Of a stretch of DNA of 18,425 nucleotides, positions 7,349 to 13,590 are shown one piece after another. The stretch's first letter is position 1; every line of letters starts with the position of its first letter. This stretch comes from Microcaldota archaeon. GTDB taxonomy: Archaea > Micrarchaeota > Micrarchaeia > Anstonellales > Anstonellaceae. Below the pieces are notes generated by a model. It ran no database searches, was not told the origin of the DNA, and saw only the letters and a list, made by a program, of their open reading frames with translations. The stretch covers positions 1 through 18,425 of the forward strand of contig JAPLWZ010000031.1 in NCBI GenBank assembly GCA_026396335.1. The letters run 5' to 3'. The position numbers and the translations under genes were made by a program.

Positions 7349-8218
7349 ATGCTATTCGATCTTTCAAACTACTGGATATTCATCCTAGTGATTGCCGCAA
7401 TTTACGTTGCAATCAGCACATTTGTCCAGACTAACGTCGGCGGCAAGGGGCGCTTCAAAAAAATACAGGAGGAAATGAAAGACCTCCAGGTAAAGATGAT
7501 GGCCGCCGGGAAAAGCAAGAATGACAAGGAACTCGACGAGCTTTTCAAGCAGAACTGGAAGCTCACAATGGAAATGATGAAGTTGCAGTTCATGATGTTC
7601 GGCTTCCTGCTTGTCGTGCTGGCGCTTTTGATCTGGTTCTTCCCCATGGTGGAAGCGGGTTTGCAAGACGACATTCACGTGCCACTTTACGATGACGGGC
7701 TTTCGGCCCATTGCGACACTGAAATAAACGATGGCATATTCTCAAATTGTTACGCAATTCCCGCAGACGCCGAGAAAGGCGCCTGGGTGGTGGATGCATA
7801 CTTGCGCTCAAGCACAAATGAGTCAATCGCCCGCAATGCAACAGCAATTTACGTTGACGGCGGCGTGCCGCAGGACATTTGGCTTCAGGCCCACTCGCAA
7901 GGCGGCATTTGGGACGGGCTGATGGGCAAAACGCCATACACGTTGAACATTACAACCGACAAGCAGAACTACGCACTCGGCGAAACAGTTTCCATTCATG
8001 CATTTTCCGTGCCGGCAAAGCCGGAAGGCAGCCAATTGACGGCAGTTATCGACGCAGGAACCCGCTTCCAGGCAGACCTGCCATTTGCGCTACCTTTAAT
8101 AAACATCCGTCGCATAATCGGCTCCTACGGCGTATTCCTGTTCTCAGCATTCCTGTTGAGCATGGCATACACGCTTGGAAAGGCCGTTTATACAGCCGCT
8201 TCAAAGAAAAAACCATAA
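7349..8218 (+). CDS. DUF106 / EMC3-like membrane protein of the YidC-Oxa1-Get1 superfamily
   Basis: Encodes 289 residues. Transmembrane helix 1 lies at about residues 8-26, a charged coiled-coil hairpin at about 36-75 (KKIQEEMKDLQVKMMAAGK, DELFKQNWKLTMEMM), helix 2 at about 80-99 and helix 3 at about 260-280. This helix, coiled coil, two-helix plan is that of archaeal DUF106 proteins, considered insertase relatives, and the site after secY-adk fits membrane-protein biogenesis. Unusually, about 160 residues separate helices 2 and 3. They contain two cysteines (C122, C134), three N-glycosylation sequons (NES, NAT, NIT) and an Ig-like β segment with DKQNYALGETVSIHAF. The insert should face outward. 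The start is ATG 7349 after CGGTGTT. Confidence 0.88.
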   Translation: MLFDLSNYWIFILVIAAIYVAISTFVQTNVGGKGRFKKIQEEMKDLQVKMMAAGKSKNDKELDELFKQNWKLTMEMMKLQFMMFGFLLVVLALLIWFFPMVEAGLQDDIHVPLYDDGLSAHCDTEINDGIFSNCYAIPADAEKGAWVVDAYLRSSTNESIARNATAIYVDGGVPQDIWLQAHSQGGIWDGLMGKTPYTLNITTDKQNYALGETVSIHAFSVPAKPEGSQLTAVIDAGTRFQADLPFALPLINIRRIIGSYGVFLFSAFLLSMAYTLGKAVYTAASKKKP

Positions 8219-8234
8219 CGAATGAGGGGTTAAC

Positions 8235-8525
8235 ATGCCAGTTCCGAAAAACCGTTCAACATCCGTGCGAAAAATACACGTTCGCGTGCCCAAGAGGGGA
8301 CACGTATTGCACTTCAAGCGCAGGCTGAAGGGAAAAACGCAGTCATGCGCACTGTGCGGCTCACAGCTGCCAGGAGTGGCGCGCAGGAAAACGCCCAACC
8401 GCAAATACGGCGGCAACCTTTGCACCGCCTGCTCAAGCCGCGTGCTTACGACAAGAAGCAGGCTCTCAGCGGGAAGCATAACGCTTTCCGATGTAGACGT
8501 AAAAATACAAAAATACGTAAAGTGA
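8235..8525 (+). CDS. rpl34e: 50S ribosomal protein eL34 (L34e)
   Basis: A 96-residue archaeal/eukaryotic large-subunit protein. It shows two cysteine pairs (CALCG and CTAC) around RKTPNRKYGGNLC, the eL34 zinc-binding signature, and a basic N-terminus with RSTSVRKIHVRVPKRGHVLH. It lies 16 nt after the DUF106 gene, in its usual archaeal place before cytidylate kinase. GAGGGG about 7 nt before ATG 8235 serves as the ribosome-binding site. Confidence 0.95.
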   Translation: MPVPKNRSTSVRKIHVRVPKRGHVLHFKRRLKGKTQSCALCGSQLPGVARRKTPNRKYGGNLCTACSSRVLTTRSRLSAGSITLSDVDVKIQKYVK

Positions 8526-8547
8526 AGCCAATTCGTAGAGGCTCGCT

Positions 8548-9108
8548 ATGATCATTTGCATCTCTGGATTATCCGGAAGCGGCAAAAACTCGGTTGGAAA
8601 GCTCGTTGCCGACAAACTAAGGCTACGGCTTATCGACCCAACATTCAAGACGATTGCGGCAAAGCAGAAGATGAGTTTGCTTGATTTCCACAAGAAGGCG
8701 GAACACGAGCATTCGATTGACAAGAAATTTGACGATGCGCTTATAGCATCAACAAAGGGCGGCAACTGTGTTGTCTGCACTTGGCTCGGGCCCTGGATGA
8801 TAAAGAACGCGGACATCCGCGTCTGGCTCTACGCGCCCTCGGCTGCCCGCGCAACGCGCGTGGCAAAGCGCGACGGCATGGCGGTTGACGAGGCAAGCAG
8901 GCACATCGCCGAGCGCGATGAATCAAACCGCCTGCGCTACCTCGACATATACACGATAGACATTTACGATCACTCGGGCTTTGACCTCGTGATAAACTCA
9001 GAGATTTACAAGCCCGAGCAATCCAGCGAAATCATAGTTGCCGCGGCTCTCTCCAAAAAGGGAGCAGCAAAAAAGACAGAAATAAAAAAATCGAAAAAGA
9101 AAAAGTAA
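8548..9108 (+). CDS. cmk: Cytidylate kinase, archaeal type
   Basis: A 186-residue P-loop nucleotide kinase phosphorylating CMP or dCMP with ATP. Walker A is GLSGSGKNS at residues 7-15. The position after GK is Asn (N14) instead of the usual Ser or Thr, followed by Ser; I recall GKN variants in archaeal members, so this need not abolish activity. Further marks are CTWLGPWMI and the LID-like RDESNRLRYLDIYTIDIYDH with GFDLVINS. The last 18 residues are almost all lysine, alanine and serine. The place between eL34 and eL14 is conserved in archaea. The ATG at 8548 follows GAGG by six bases. Confidence 0.9.
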   Translation: MIICISGLSGSGKNSVGKLVADKLRLRLIDPTFKTIAAKQKMSLLDFHKKAEHEHSIDKKFDDALIASTKGGNCVVCTWLGPWMIKNADIRVWLYAPSAARATRVAKRDGMAVDEASRHIAERDESNRLRYLDIYTIDIYDHSGFDLVINSEIYKPEQSSEIIVAAALSKKGAAKKTEIKKSKKKK

Positions 9109-9127
9109 CGTTAATTTGGTGATAAAT

Positions 9128-9313
9128 ATGGCAGCAATTCAAATCGGACGCGTATGCATAAAGACAAAGGGCCGCGACTCGGGCGAAAAGGTAGTCGTGA
9201 CAAAAATCATCGACGAGAATTTCGTGATGATAAAGTCCTCCTCGCGCAAGAAAACGCCGGAGAGGAAGTGCAGCGTGCTTCACCTCGAGCCGACTGAGAC
9301 GACGGTGTCCTGA
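9128..9313 (+). CDS. rpl14e: 50S ribosomal protein eL14 (L14e), short form
   Basis: A 61-residue protein with the KOW-type eL14 fold: MAAIQIGRVCIKTKGRDSGE, VVTKIIDENFVMIKS and RKCSVLHLEPT. Archaeal eL14 usually has about 75-95 residues. This copy stops right after the HLEPT motif and lacks the C-terminal helix. The stop TGA at 9311-9313 is followed by T-rich spacer, not by lost coding sequence, so it looks naturally short. The start is ATG 9128, five bases after GGTGA; upstream TTG and GTG codons belong to that site. Confidence 0.9.
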   Translation: MAAIQIGRVCIKTKGRDSGEKVVVTKIIDENFVMIKSSSRKKTPERKCSVLHLEPTETTVS

Positions 9314-9316
9314 AGT

Positions 9317-9363
9317 TATTTTTCATTTTTAATTTTTGTTTTTTATTTTCATTTTAATTTTTC
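9317..9363 (+). terminator. T-rich tract between eL14 and cbf5
   Basis: Several runs of four to six T, broken by single A, C or G, fill 9317-9363. Repeated T runs with no GC hairpin are the usual intrinsic termination signal in archaea. This tract probably ends or reduces transcripts from the secY block before cbf5. Confidence 0.6.
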
Positions 9364-9386
9364 TCTGCAGTTTCATCCGCGCAGAG
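9363..9386 (+). promoter_or_regulatory. Hairpin next to the cbf5 ribosome-binding site
   Basis: CTCTGC (9363-9368) can pair with GCAGAG (9381-9386) around a 12-nt loop. The downstream arm includes the GAG of GCAGAGG, the only ribosome-binding-site-like sequence before ATG 9394. Folding would hide it. Whether this controls cbf5 translation is untested. Confidence 0.4.
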
Positions 9387-9393
9387 GTTCAAC

Positions 9394-10287
9394 ATGGATA
9401 AGCAGCCCCTATCAATCCTCACTGAATCTTCCTTCATAATAGTGGACAAGCCGCGCGGCCCCTCTTCTCACGAGGTGACTGCATGGGTGCGCAAAATTCT
9501 CGGCTCAACAAAAAGCGGGCACTCCGGCACACTTGATCCGAATGTATCGGGCGTTCTCCCCGTAGCACTCGGAAAAGCCTCCAAGCTCCTCATGTACCTA
9601 ACCTCGAAGGACAAGCGCTACGTCTGCCTCATGAGGACTGGGCGTGAAATGACAGAACGTGAAATGAAAGGCATTTACGTGCGCTTTGTGGGCGTAATAA
9701 CTCAGACTCCGCCGAAAATGAGCGCGGTGCGGAAAAAGCCCCGCAAGCGCAAGGTTTATTATATTAAGCATCTCCAAATACGAAAACGCGACGTGCTTTT
9801 TGAGGTGCATTGCGAGGCTGGCACATACATACGTGTGCTGGTGGCAGATTTCGCCCGTTTTACCGACGGAGCGGAAATGCTTGAACTTCGGAGAACCTCA
9901 GTGGGTTCCATCGAAGAGAAAAGCTCGCACACGCTACAGGCAATATCAGACGCCTACTGGCTCGCCAAAGAGAAGCACGAAGAAGATAGGATCCGCAGCA
10001 TGCTTATCCCTGCGGAGGAAGCTTTACAGCTTCCAAAAATCGTCCTTCGGGACGCCGCCATAGAGGCGGTTTGCGCCGGGGCGCTTCTGTTTGCGCCCGG
10101 GGTCGAGAAGCACGACGTGGCAATCACGCGCGGGTCGCTTGTCGCACTGGTCAGCCGAAAGGGTGAATTGGTGGGAGTAGGGCGCGCAGAAATGTCCTCG
10201 CAGGAATTATTGATGAAGAAGAAAGGCACAGCCGCTGTGATAGTTAGGATCATGATGAAGCGAGGAACGTACAAGAAAGAATGGTAA
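9394..10287 (+). CDS. cbf5: rRNA pseudouridine synthase Cbf5 (TruB family, dyskerin homologue)
   Basis: A 297-residue catalytic subunit of H/ACA ribonucleoproteins, isomerising uridine to pseudouridine in rRNA; archaeal Cbf5 can also act on tRNA U55. The catalytic loop GHSGTLDPNVSG carries the essential aspartate at D48. TPPKMSAVRKKPRKRKVYYI and EAGTYIRVLVADF with LELRRTSVG follow. A C-terminal PUA domain spans about residues 220-295, ending MMKRGTYKKEW. Length is slightly under the usual 320-340. It starts a new segment after a T-rich spacer and is followed after 16 nt by tRNA-Ser. Its partners Nop10, Gar1 and L7Ae are not in the window. Confidence 0.95.
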   Translation: MDKQPLSILTESSFIIVDKPRGPSSHEVTAWVRKILGSTKSGHSGTLDPNVSGVLPVALGKASKLLMYLTSKDKRYVCLMRTGREMTEREMKGIYVRFVGVITQTPPKMSAVRKKPRKRKVYYIKHLQIRKRDVLFEVHCEAGTYIRVLVADFARFTDGAEMLELRRTSVGSIEEKSSHTLQAISDAYWLAKEKHEEDRIRSMLIPAEEALQLPKIVLRDAAIEAVCAGALLFAPGVEKHDVAITRGSLVALVSRKGELVGVGRAEMSSQELLMKKKGTAAVIVRIMMKRGTYKKEW

Positions 10288-10303
10288 ACGGTAACGGGGT
10301 TAT

Positions 10304-10430
10304 GCCGGGTTCGCATAACCTGGTAGTGCGCATGCCTGGAAAGCATGTGGTCGCAAGGCCATATGGGTTCTGGCGTCATTTGGCGTTTTTGCATCCAAAA
10401 GAGCGCCGCCTAAAAATCCCATACCCGGCG
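10304..10430 (+). tRNA. tRNA-Ser(GGA) with a 43-nt intron in the T loop
   Basis: The acceptor stem is GCCGGGT (10304-10310) paired with ACCCGGC (10423-10429), with discriminator G at 10430 and no encoded CCA. The D stem is GCAT/GTGC with GG in the loop. The anticodon stem CATGC/GCATG encloses CTGGAAA, so the anticodon is GGA (10338-10340). The long variable arm TGGTC-GCAA-GGCCA (10348-10361) marks a class II serine tRNA. The T stem is ATGGG (10363-10367) with CCCAT (10418-10422), but TTC and AAAT of the T loop are 43 nt apart. Removing 10371-10413 gives a perfect loop TTCAAAT and an 84-nt tRNA. The A15-T48 pair is also present. It lies between cbf5 and uS13. Confidence 0.93.
10371..10413 (+). 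other. tRNA intron, position 56/57 of tRNA-Ser(GGA)
   Basis: The boundaries follow from the T-loop consensus and agree with a bulge-helix-bulge fold. GGGT (10365-10368) pairs with GCCT (10408-10411) as the 4-bp helix, with two G·U ends. The bulges are TCT (10369-10371) and AAA (10412-10414), each cut after its second base. The inner helix GGCG (10372-10375) pairs with CGCC (10404-10407). The outer helix is almost absent, so the motif is of the relaxed kind. Confidence 0.85.
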
Positions 10431-10483
10431 TTCCCTTTACATTCACGAAAAAAATTCGAATGAAAAAAGAAAGGTGAATATTG

Positions 10484-11299
10484 ATGGCTGAAAAAACAGA
10501 TTCAAAACATGGCGGCGAGAAACCGCACGAAAAGCAAGGAGGCTTTACGGGCTCAAAAACCGCACAGGCCGACAAGCAGGGTCGCGAACAGCAGCGAGGC
10601 AGGCCGCAGCAAATTTCAACAAAACCGATAGTTTCTGCTTCTGGAAAAGAGGTAAAAGGCATTGTGCGCCTTGCAGGAAAAGACCTTAGGGGCTCCCTTC
10701 CTCTGCGCCGCGCAATTGTTTCAGTAAAAGGAATCGGCATTAACCTTGGCGAAGTGATTTCAGTCATCGCCTGCAACCAGCTCTCAGTCACCGAGGAATC
10801 GATGGTGGGCGAGCTTTCCGAAGAGCAGGTTGAAAAACTCGAACACATCCTCAAGAACCCATCAGAATTCGGAGTGCCGCTCCGCATGCTCAACAGGCTG
10901 AAGGACATGTACACTGGCACTGACGGGCATCTGATCGGCTCTGATCTCACTTACACTGTAAGGCAGGACATTGACCACGAAAAGGACGCCAACACCTGGA
11001 AGGGTTACAGGCACGCATACGGGCAGAAGGTCCGTGGGCAGCGAACCCGCACCACGGGCAGGACAGGAATGACTGTCGGCGTCATGAGGAAGGCAGTTCT
11101 CGCAGGCGCAGCGGCGGCCGCACAGGTCGCAGGCGCACAGGCAGCAAGCGCACCGGGCGCAGCACCGGGAGCAAAGGGCGCAGCGCCGGCAGCAAAGGGC
11201 GGCGCACCGCCAGCAGGAAAAGCACCGGCAGGCGCACCAGCGGCAAAGGCAGCGCCGGCAGCAAAGGCGGCACCTGCAAAGAGCGAGGCAAAGAAGTGA
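10484..11299 (+). CDS. rps13: 30S ribosomal protein uS13 with long N- and C-terminal tails
   Basis: Encodes 271 residues, against about 150 for ordinary archaeal uS13. The core, about residues 53-200, is clear: IVRLAGKDLRGSLPLRRAI, SVKGIGINLGEVI, and YGQKVRGQRTRTTGRTGMTV at the 16S rRNA-binding end. The first 50 residues are hydrophilic (Lys, Gln, Gly). From about residue 203 comes a tail of some 68 residues made nearly only of Ala, Pro, Gly and Lys in repeats such as GAPAAKAAPAAK. Such tails recall linker histones and HupB-type proteins and probably bind nucleic acid loosely. The start is ATG 10484, six bases after GGTGA; the TTG at 10481 is less likely. Confidence 0.93.
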   Translation: MAEKTDSKHGGEKPHEKQGGFTGSKTAQADKQGREQQRGRPQQISTKPIVSASGKEVKGIVRLAGKDLRGSLPLRRAIVSVKGIGINLGEVISVIACNQLSVTEESMVGELSEEQVEKLEHILKNPSEFGVPLRMLNRLKDMYTGTDGHLIGSDLTYTVRQDIDHEKDANTWKGYRHAYGQKVRGQRTRTTGRTGMTVGVMRKAVLAGAAAAAQVAGAQAASAPGAAPGAKGAAPAAKGGAPPAGKAPAGAPAAKAAPAAKAAPAKSEAKK

Positions 11300-11303
11300 T
11301 CTT

Positions 11304-11876
11304 ATGGGTGACCCACGAAAACTCAAAAACCGATATTCCAGCCCGAGGAAAGTTTGGGACGCAGACCGCATCAAGACTGAAGGCGCGCTCTCAACCGTCT
11401 ACGGCCTGAAGAACACGCGCGAAATTTGGATGGTGCTTGACAAGCTGAAAAAGGCACGCAGAGGCGCAATGAAATACCTCTCGCTTGGCGCAGACGGCCA
11501 GGAGCAGGCGCAGCCTCTCATGAAGAAGCTCGCCCGCCAGGGGATAATTTCGCCTGACTCGAAAATCGACGACATTCTCTCGCTGTCAGTAGAAAACTTC
11601 CTTGACAGGAGGCTGCAATCCCGCGTCATGAAAAAGGGGCTTGCACGAACTGCAAAGCAGGCGCGCCAGCTCATCACGCACGGATTCATTTCGGTGAACG
11701 GCAAGAAGGTGACAATCCCCTCTTACCTTGTGACGGTTGAAGAGGAAAACCTCATCGCCTACTACAAGCCGATAGACATTTCCGTCCACGAAGAGGACAA
11801 AAGCAAAAAGTTGAGCGCACCCAAGGAAGGCGAGCCCGCAGGCGAGAAAGCGTCCGAGGCTCCCGCCGCGGAATAA
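11304..11876 (+). CDS. rps4: 30S ribosomal protein uS4
   Basis: A 190-residue 16S rRNA-binding assembly initiator. MGDPRKLKNRYSSPRKVWD is the archaeal/eukaryotic start. The S4 RNA-binding domain covers about residues 104-165 (LDRRLQSRVMKKGLARTAKQ, ARQLITHGFISVNGKKVTIP). The last 25 residues form an Ala/Glu/Lys tail. The stop codon of uS13 is embedded in GTGATC, the ribosome-binding site for this gene, with only four bases between the two genes, so translation is probably coupled. Confidence 0.96.
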   Translation: MGDPRKLKNRYSSPRKVWDADRIKTEGALSTVYGLKNTREIWMVLDKLKKARRGAMKYLSLGADGQEQAQPLMKKLARQGIISPDSKIDDILSLSVENFLDRRLQSRVMKKGLARTAKQARQLITHGFISVNGKKVTIPSYLVTVEEENLIAYYKPIDISVHEEDKSKKLSAPKEGEPAGEKASEAPAAE

Positions 11877-11894
11877 ATTTAACTGGTGATATTT

Positions 11895-12464
11895 GTGGCT
11901 GAAGAAAAAATACACGAAACGGAAAAGAAAGAGCACGCGCACGTTCACGAGAAGAAAGTTGAAGAGGTTGCAAAGCCAATCGCAACCGCTCCGGCTGAAA
12001 CTCCGGCAGCAACCGCTCCAGTGGCGGCAGGAACTCCTCCGGCGGGCGCAGCACCAGCACCCGCCCCATTCATAAGGCGCGAATACAAGTGGGCAGTCTG
12101 CCACGTATTCTCCTCGAAGAATGACACGATAATAACAGTCACCGACCTGTCCGGCGCAGAAACAATTGCAAAGGCATCGGGCGGCATGATTGTAAAGGCA
12201 GACCGCGACGAGGGCAAGCCCTACGCGGCAATGCAGGCTGCAGGAAAGGTCGCAAACGAAGTGAAGAACCGCGGAATAACAGGCCTTCACATCCGCATAC
12301 GCGCGCCGGGCGGCCACGGGACAAAAACCCCTGGGGCAGGCGCACAGGCAGTGGTCCGCGCACTCGCGAGGATGGGCCTGCGCATCGGCAAGATTGAGGA
12401 TGTAACTCCAACCCCGACCGACACGACAAAGAGGCCGGGCGGCAGGCGCGGACGCAGAGTATAA
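11895..12464 (+). CDS. rps11: 30S ribosomal protein uS11 with N-terminal extension
   Basis: Encodes 189 residues, against about 130 for most archaeal homologues. The core starts near residue 59 (FIRREYKWAVCHVFSSKNDT) and continues with TDLSGAETIAKASGGMIVKA, ADRDEGKPYAAMQAA, HIRIRAPGGHGTKTPGAGAQ and a basic C-terminus PTPTDTTKRPGGRRGRRV, which contacts 16S rRNA in the platform. The first 58 residues are extra: a charged, histidine-containing part followed by an Ala/Pro/Thr-rich stretch. The start is GTG 11895, because TGGTGATATTT precedes it exactly as it precedes ATG in neighbouring genes. The GTG at 11886 is in the ribosome-binding site. Confidence 0.93.
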   Translation: MAEEKIHETEKKEHAHVHEKKVEEVAKPIATAPAETPAATAPVAAGTPPAGAAPAPAPFIRREYKWAVCHVFSSKNDTIITVTDLSGAETIAKASGGMIVKADRDEGKPYAAMQAAGKVANEVKNRGITGLHIRIRAPGGHGTKTPGAGAQAVVRALARMGLRIGKIEDVTPTPTDTTKRPGGRRGRRV

Positions 12465-12481
12465 TCTCTCAGGTGGTCTTG

Positions 12482-13066
12482 ATGGATATTGAAATGATAC
12501 GCGAAAAGGACAACAAGCTCGAGTTCTCGCTAAAGGGCGGGCCTGTTTACTTCGCGAACCTCATACGCAGGTACGCAATCGGACAGGTGCCGGTCTTTGC
12601 AATCGACCGCGTGACGTTCTACGAGAACTCCTCGCCGATGTTCGACGAGTACCTTGCGCACAGGCTGGGCGAGGTGCCACTCACGTCAGACGTAGCGCGC
12701 TCAAATGACGAAATAGTCCTCACACTCGAGGCATCAGGCCCGGGCGTGGTCTATTCCAAGTCTCTCAAGAGCACCGACTCGAAAATAAAGGCGGCGCTTG
12801 ACGACATACCTCTCCTGAAATTGCTTGAAGGGCAGAATCTGCGCCTTGAGGCAAAGGCAAGAAGCGGAATCGGCCGCGAGCACGGGAAATTCCAGGCGGG
12901 ATTGATTTCATACGAAGTGCTCAAGCCAAACGAGCTTCGCCTCAAGACCGAATCGTTCATGCAGATTGAGCCGCGCGCGCTTTTGGCAAAATCAGCCGAT
13001 CTCGTGATAGCAAAGTGCGAGGAACTCGAAGAGGCTCTCGCAGAAGTGAAAAAAGCAAAGGAGTGA
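12482..13066 (+). CDS. rpo3: DNA-directed RNA polymerase subunit Rpo3 (RpoD)
   Basis: A 194-residue homologue of bacterial α and eukaryotic Rpb3, which pairs with Rpo11 to start polymerase assembly. FSLKGGPVYFANLIRRYAIG and DEYLAHRLGEVPLTSD are the conserved dimerisation and assembly segments, and KFQAGLISYEV with FMQIEPRALL closes the fold. The 4Fe-4S ferredoxin-like insert of many archaeal Rpo3 proteins is absent. Only three cysteine-free stretches replace it, and the protein is correspondingly short. The start is ATG 12482, five bases after AGGTGG. The position after uS11 is standard in archaea. Confidence 0.94.
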   Translation: MDIEMIREKDNKLEFSLKGGPVYFANLIRRYAIGQVPVFAIDRVTFYENSSPMFDEYLAHRLGEVPLTSDVARSNDEIVLTLEASGPGVVYSKSLKSTDSKIKAALDDIPLLKLLEGQNLRLEAKARSGIGREHGKFQAGLISYEVLKPNELRLKTESFMQIEPRALLAKSADLVIAKCEELEEALAEVKKAKE

Positions 13067-13074
13067 TGTGATTA

Positions 13075-13180
13075 TCCCGATAAGCGTGGGGGTGGCAGAG
13101 CTAGGTCAAATGCGCTAGCTTGAGGGGCTAGTGCCTTAGGGCTTCGAGGGTTCAAATCCCTTCCCCCACATTCCCGATAA
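13075..13180 (+). repeat. 9-bp direct repeats flanking tRNA-Leu
   Basis: TCCCGATAA occurs at 13075-13083, two bases before the tRNA, and again at 13172-13180, one base after it. The upstream copy is also part of the palindrome TTATC-CC-GATAA (13072-13083). They may be processing or regulatory marks, traces of duplication, or chance. No mobile element is present. Confidence 0.75.
13086..13170 (+). tRNA. tRNA-Leu(GAG)
   Basis: Acceptor stem GTGGGGG (13086-13092) pairs with CCCCCAC (13163-13169), with discriminator A at 13170 and no encoded CCA. The D stem is GCA/TGC with the G13-A22 mismatch usual in leucine tRNAs and GG in the loop. The anticodon stem CTAGC/GCTAG encloses TTGAGGG, giving anticodon GAG (13122-13124). 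A class II variable arm GCC-TTAG-GGC follows, then T arm GAGGG-TTCAAAT-CCCTT. G15-C48 is present. No intron is seen. A tRNA-Leu between rpo3 and eL18 is a known archaeal arrangement. Confidence 0.97.
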
Positions 13181-13200
13181 AAAACTAAAATGGTGTTTCT

Positions 13201-13554
13201 ATGAAGAAAGCAAAATTCTCTGAAAAAAACCTGAAGATATCCGCGGCACTCTCGCCAGAGGTTAGGAAAACCCTCTTCTGGAGGCGCGTGCTCGAGCTTT
13301 TGCAAACCGCGTCCCGCAAGCGCGTGGGCGTGAACGTGAGCAGGATTGCGCAGTACGCAAAAGACGGCCAGCTCGTAATAGTGCCTGACAAGGTGCTTGG
13401 CACCGGCGCAATAAAGATAAAAGTGACCGTTGCAGCAGTTTCATTCTCGCAGTCCGCAAAAAAGATAATCGAGACGGCAGGCGGAAAAACGATCACGATT
13501 GCAGAGGCGGCAAAGAAGAACGCCACCGGCAAGGACGCAGTAATACTGAAGTAA
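13201..13554 (+). CDS. rpl18e: 50S ribosomal protein eL18 (L18e)
   Basis: A 117-residue archaeal/eukaryotic large-subunit protein related to uL15. Family features are FWRRVLELLQTASRKRVGVN, VSRIAQYAKDGQLVIVPDKV and LGTGAIKIKVTVAAVSFSQS, with IIETAGGKTITIAEAAKKN near the end. The ATG at 13201 follows TGGTGTTTCT, the usual ribosome-binding site with spacing of about six. It is the first protein gene after tRNA-Leu, as in other archaea. Confidence 0.95.
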   Translation: MKKAKFSEKNLKISAALSPEVRKTLFWRRVLELLQTASRKRVGVNVSRIAQYAKDGQLVIVPDKVLGTGAIKIKVTVAAVSFSQSAKKIIETAGGKTITIAEAAKKNATGKDAVILK

Positions 13555-13590
13555 GTGTGTGTGAAAGCAAAATTTTCAAAGGTGAATATG

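Noticed and set aside
10368..10417. Reading tRNA-Ser as a broken pseudogene, because its T loop is split
   Set aside because: All stems are perfectly paired, the loop is restored exactly by removing the insert, and bulge-helix-bulge pairing is present. The same happens in tRNA-Pro.
10281..10463. A 60-codon frame overlapping the end of cbf5
   Set aside because: It runs through the tRNA-Ser gene and has no family features.
13072..13305. Minus-strand frame containing GGRDLNPRSPKALAPQASAF
   Set aside because: This is the well-known false protein produced by reading the antisense strand of a leucine tRNA gene.
13204..13577. GAAAGCAAAATT repeated at the start of eL18 and just upstream of uL13
   Set aside because: It is a 12-base match in A-rich sequence, with one copy coding. 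It is more likely chance than a functional repeat.
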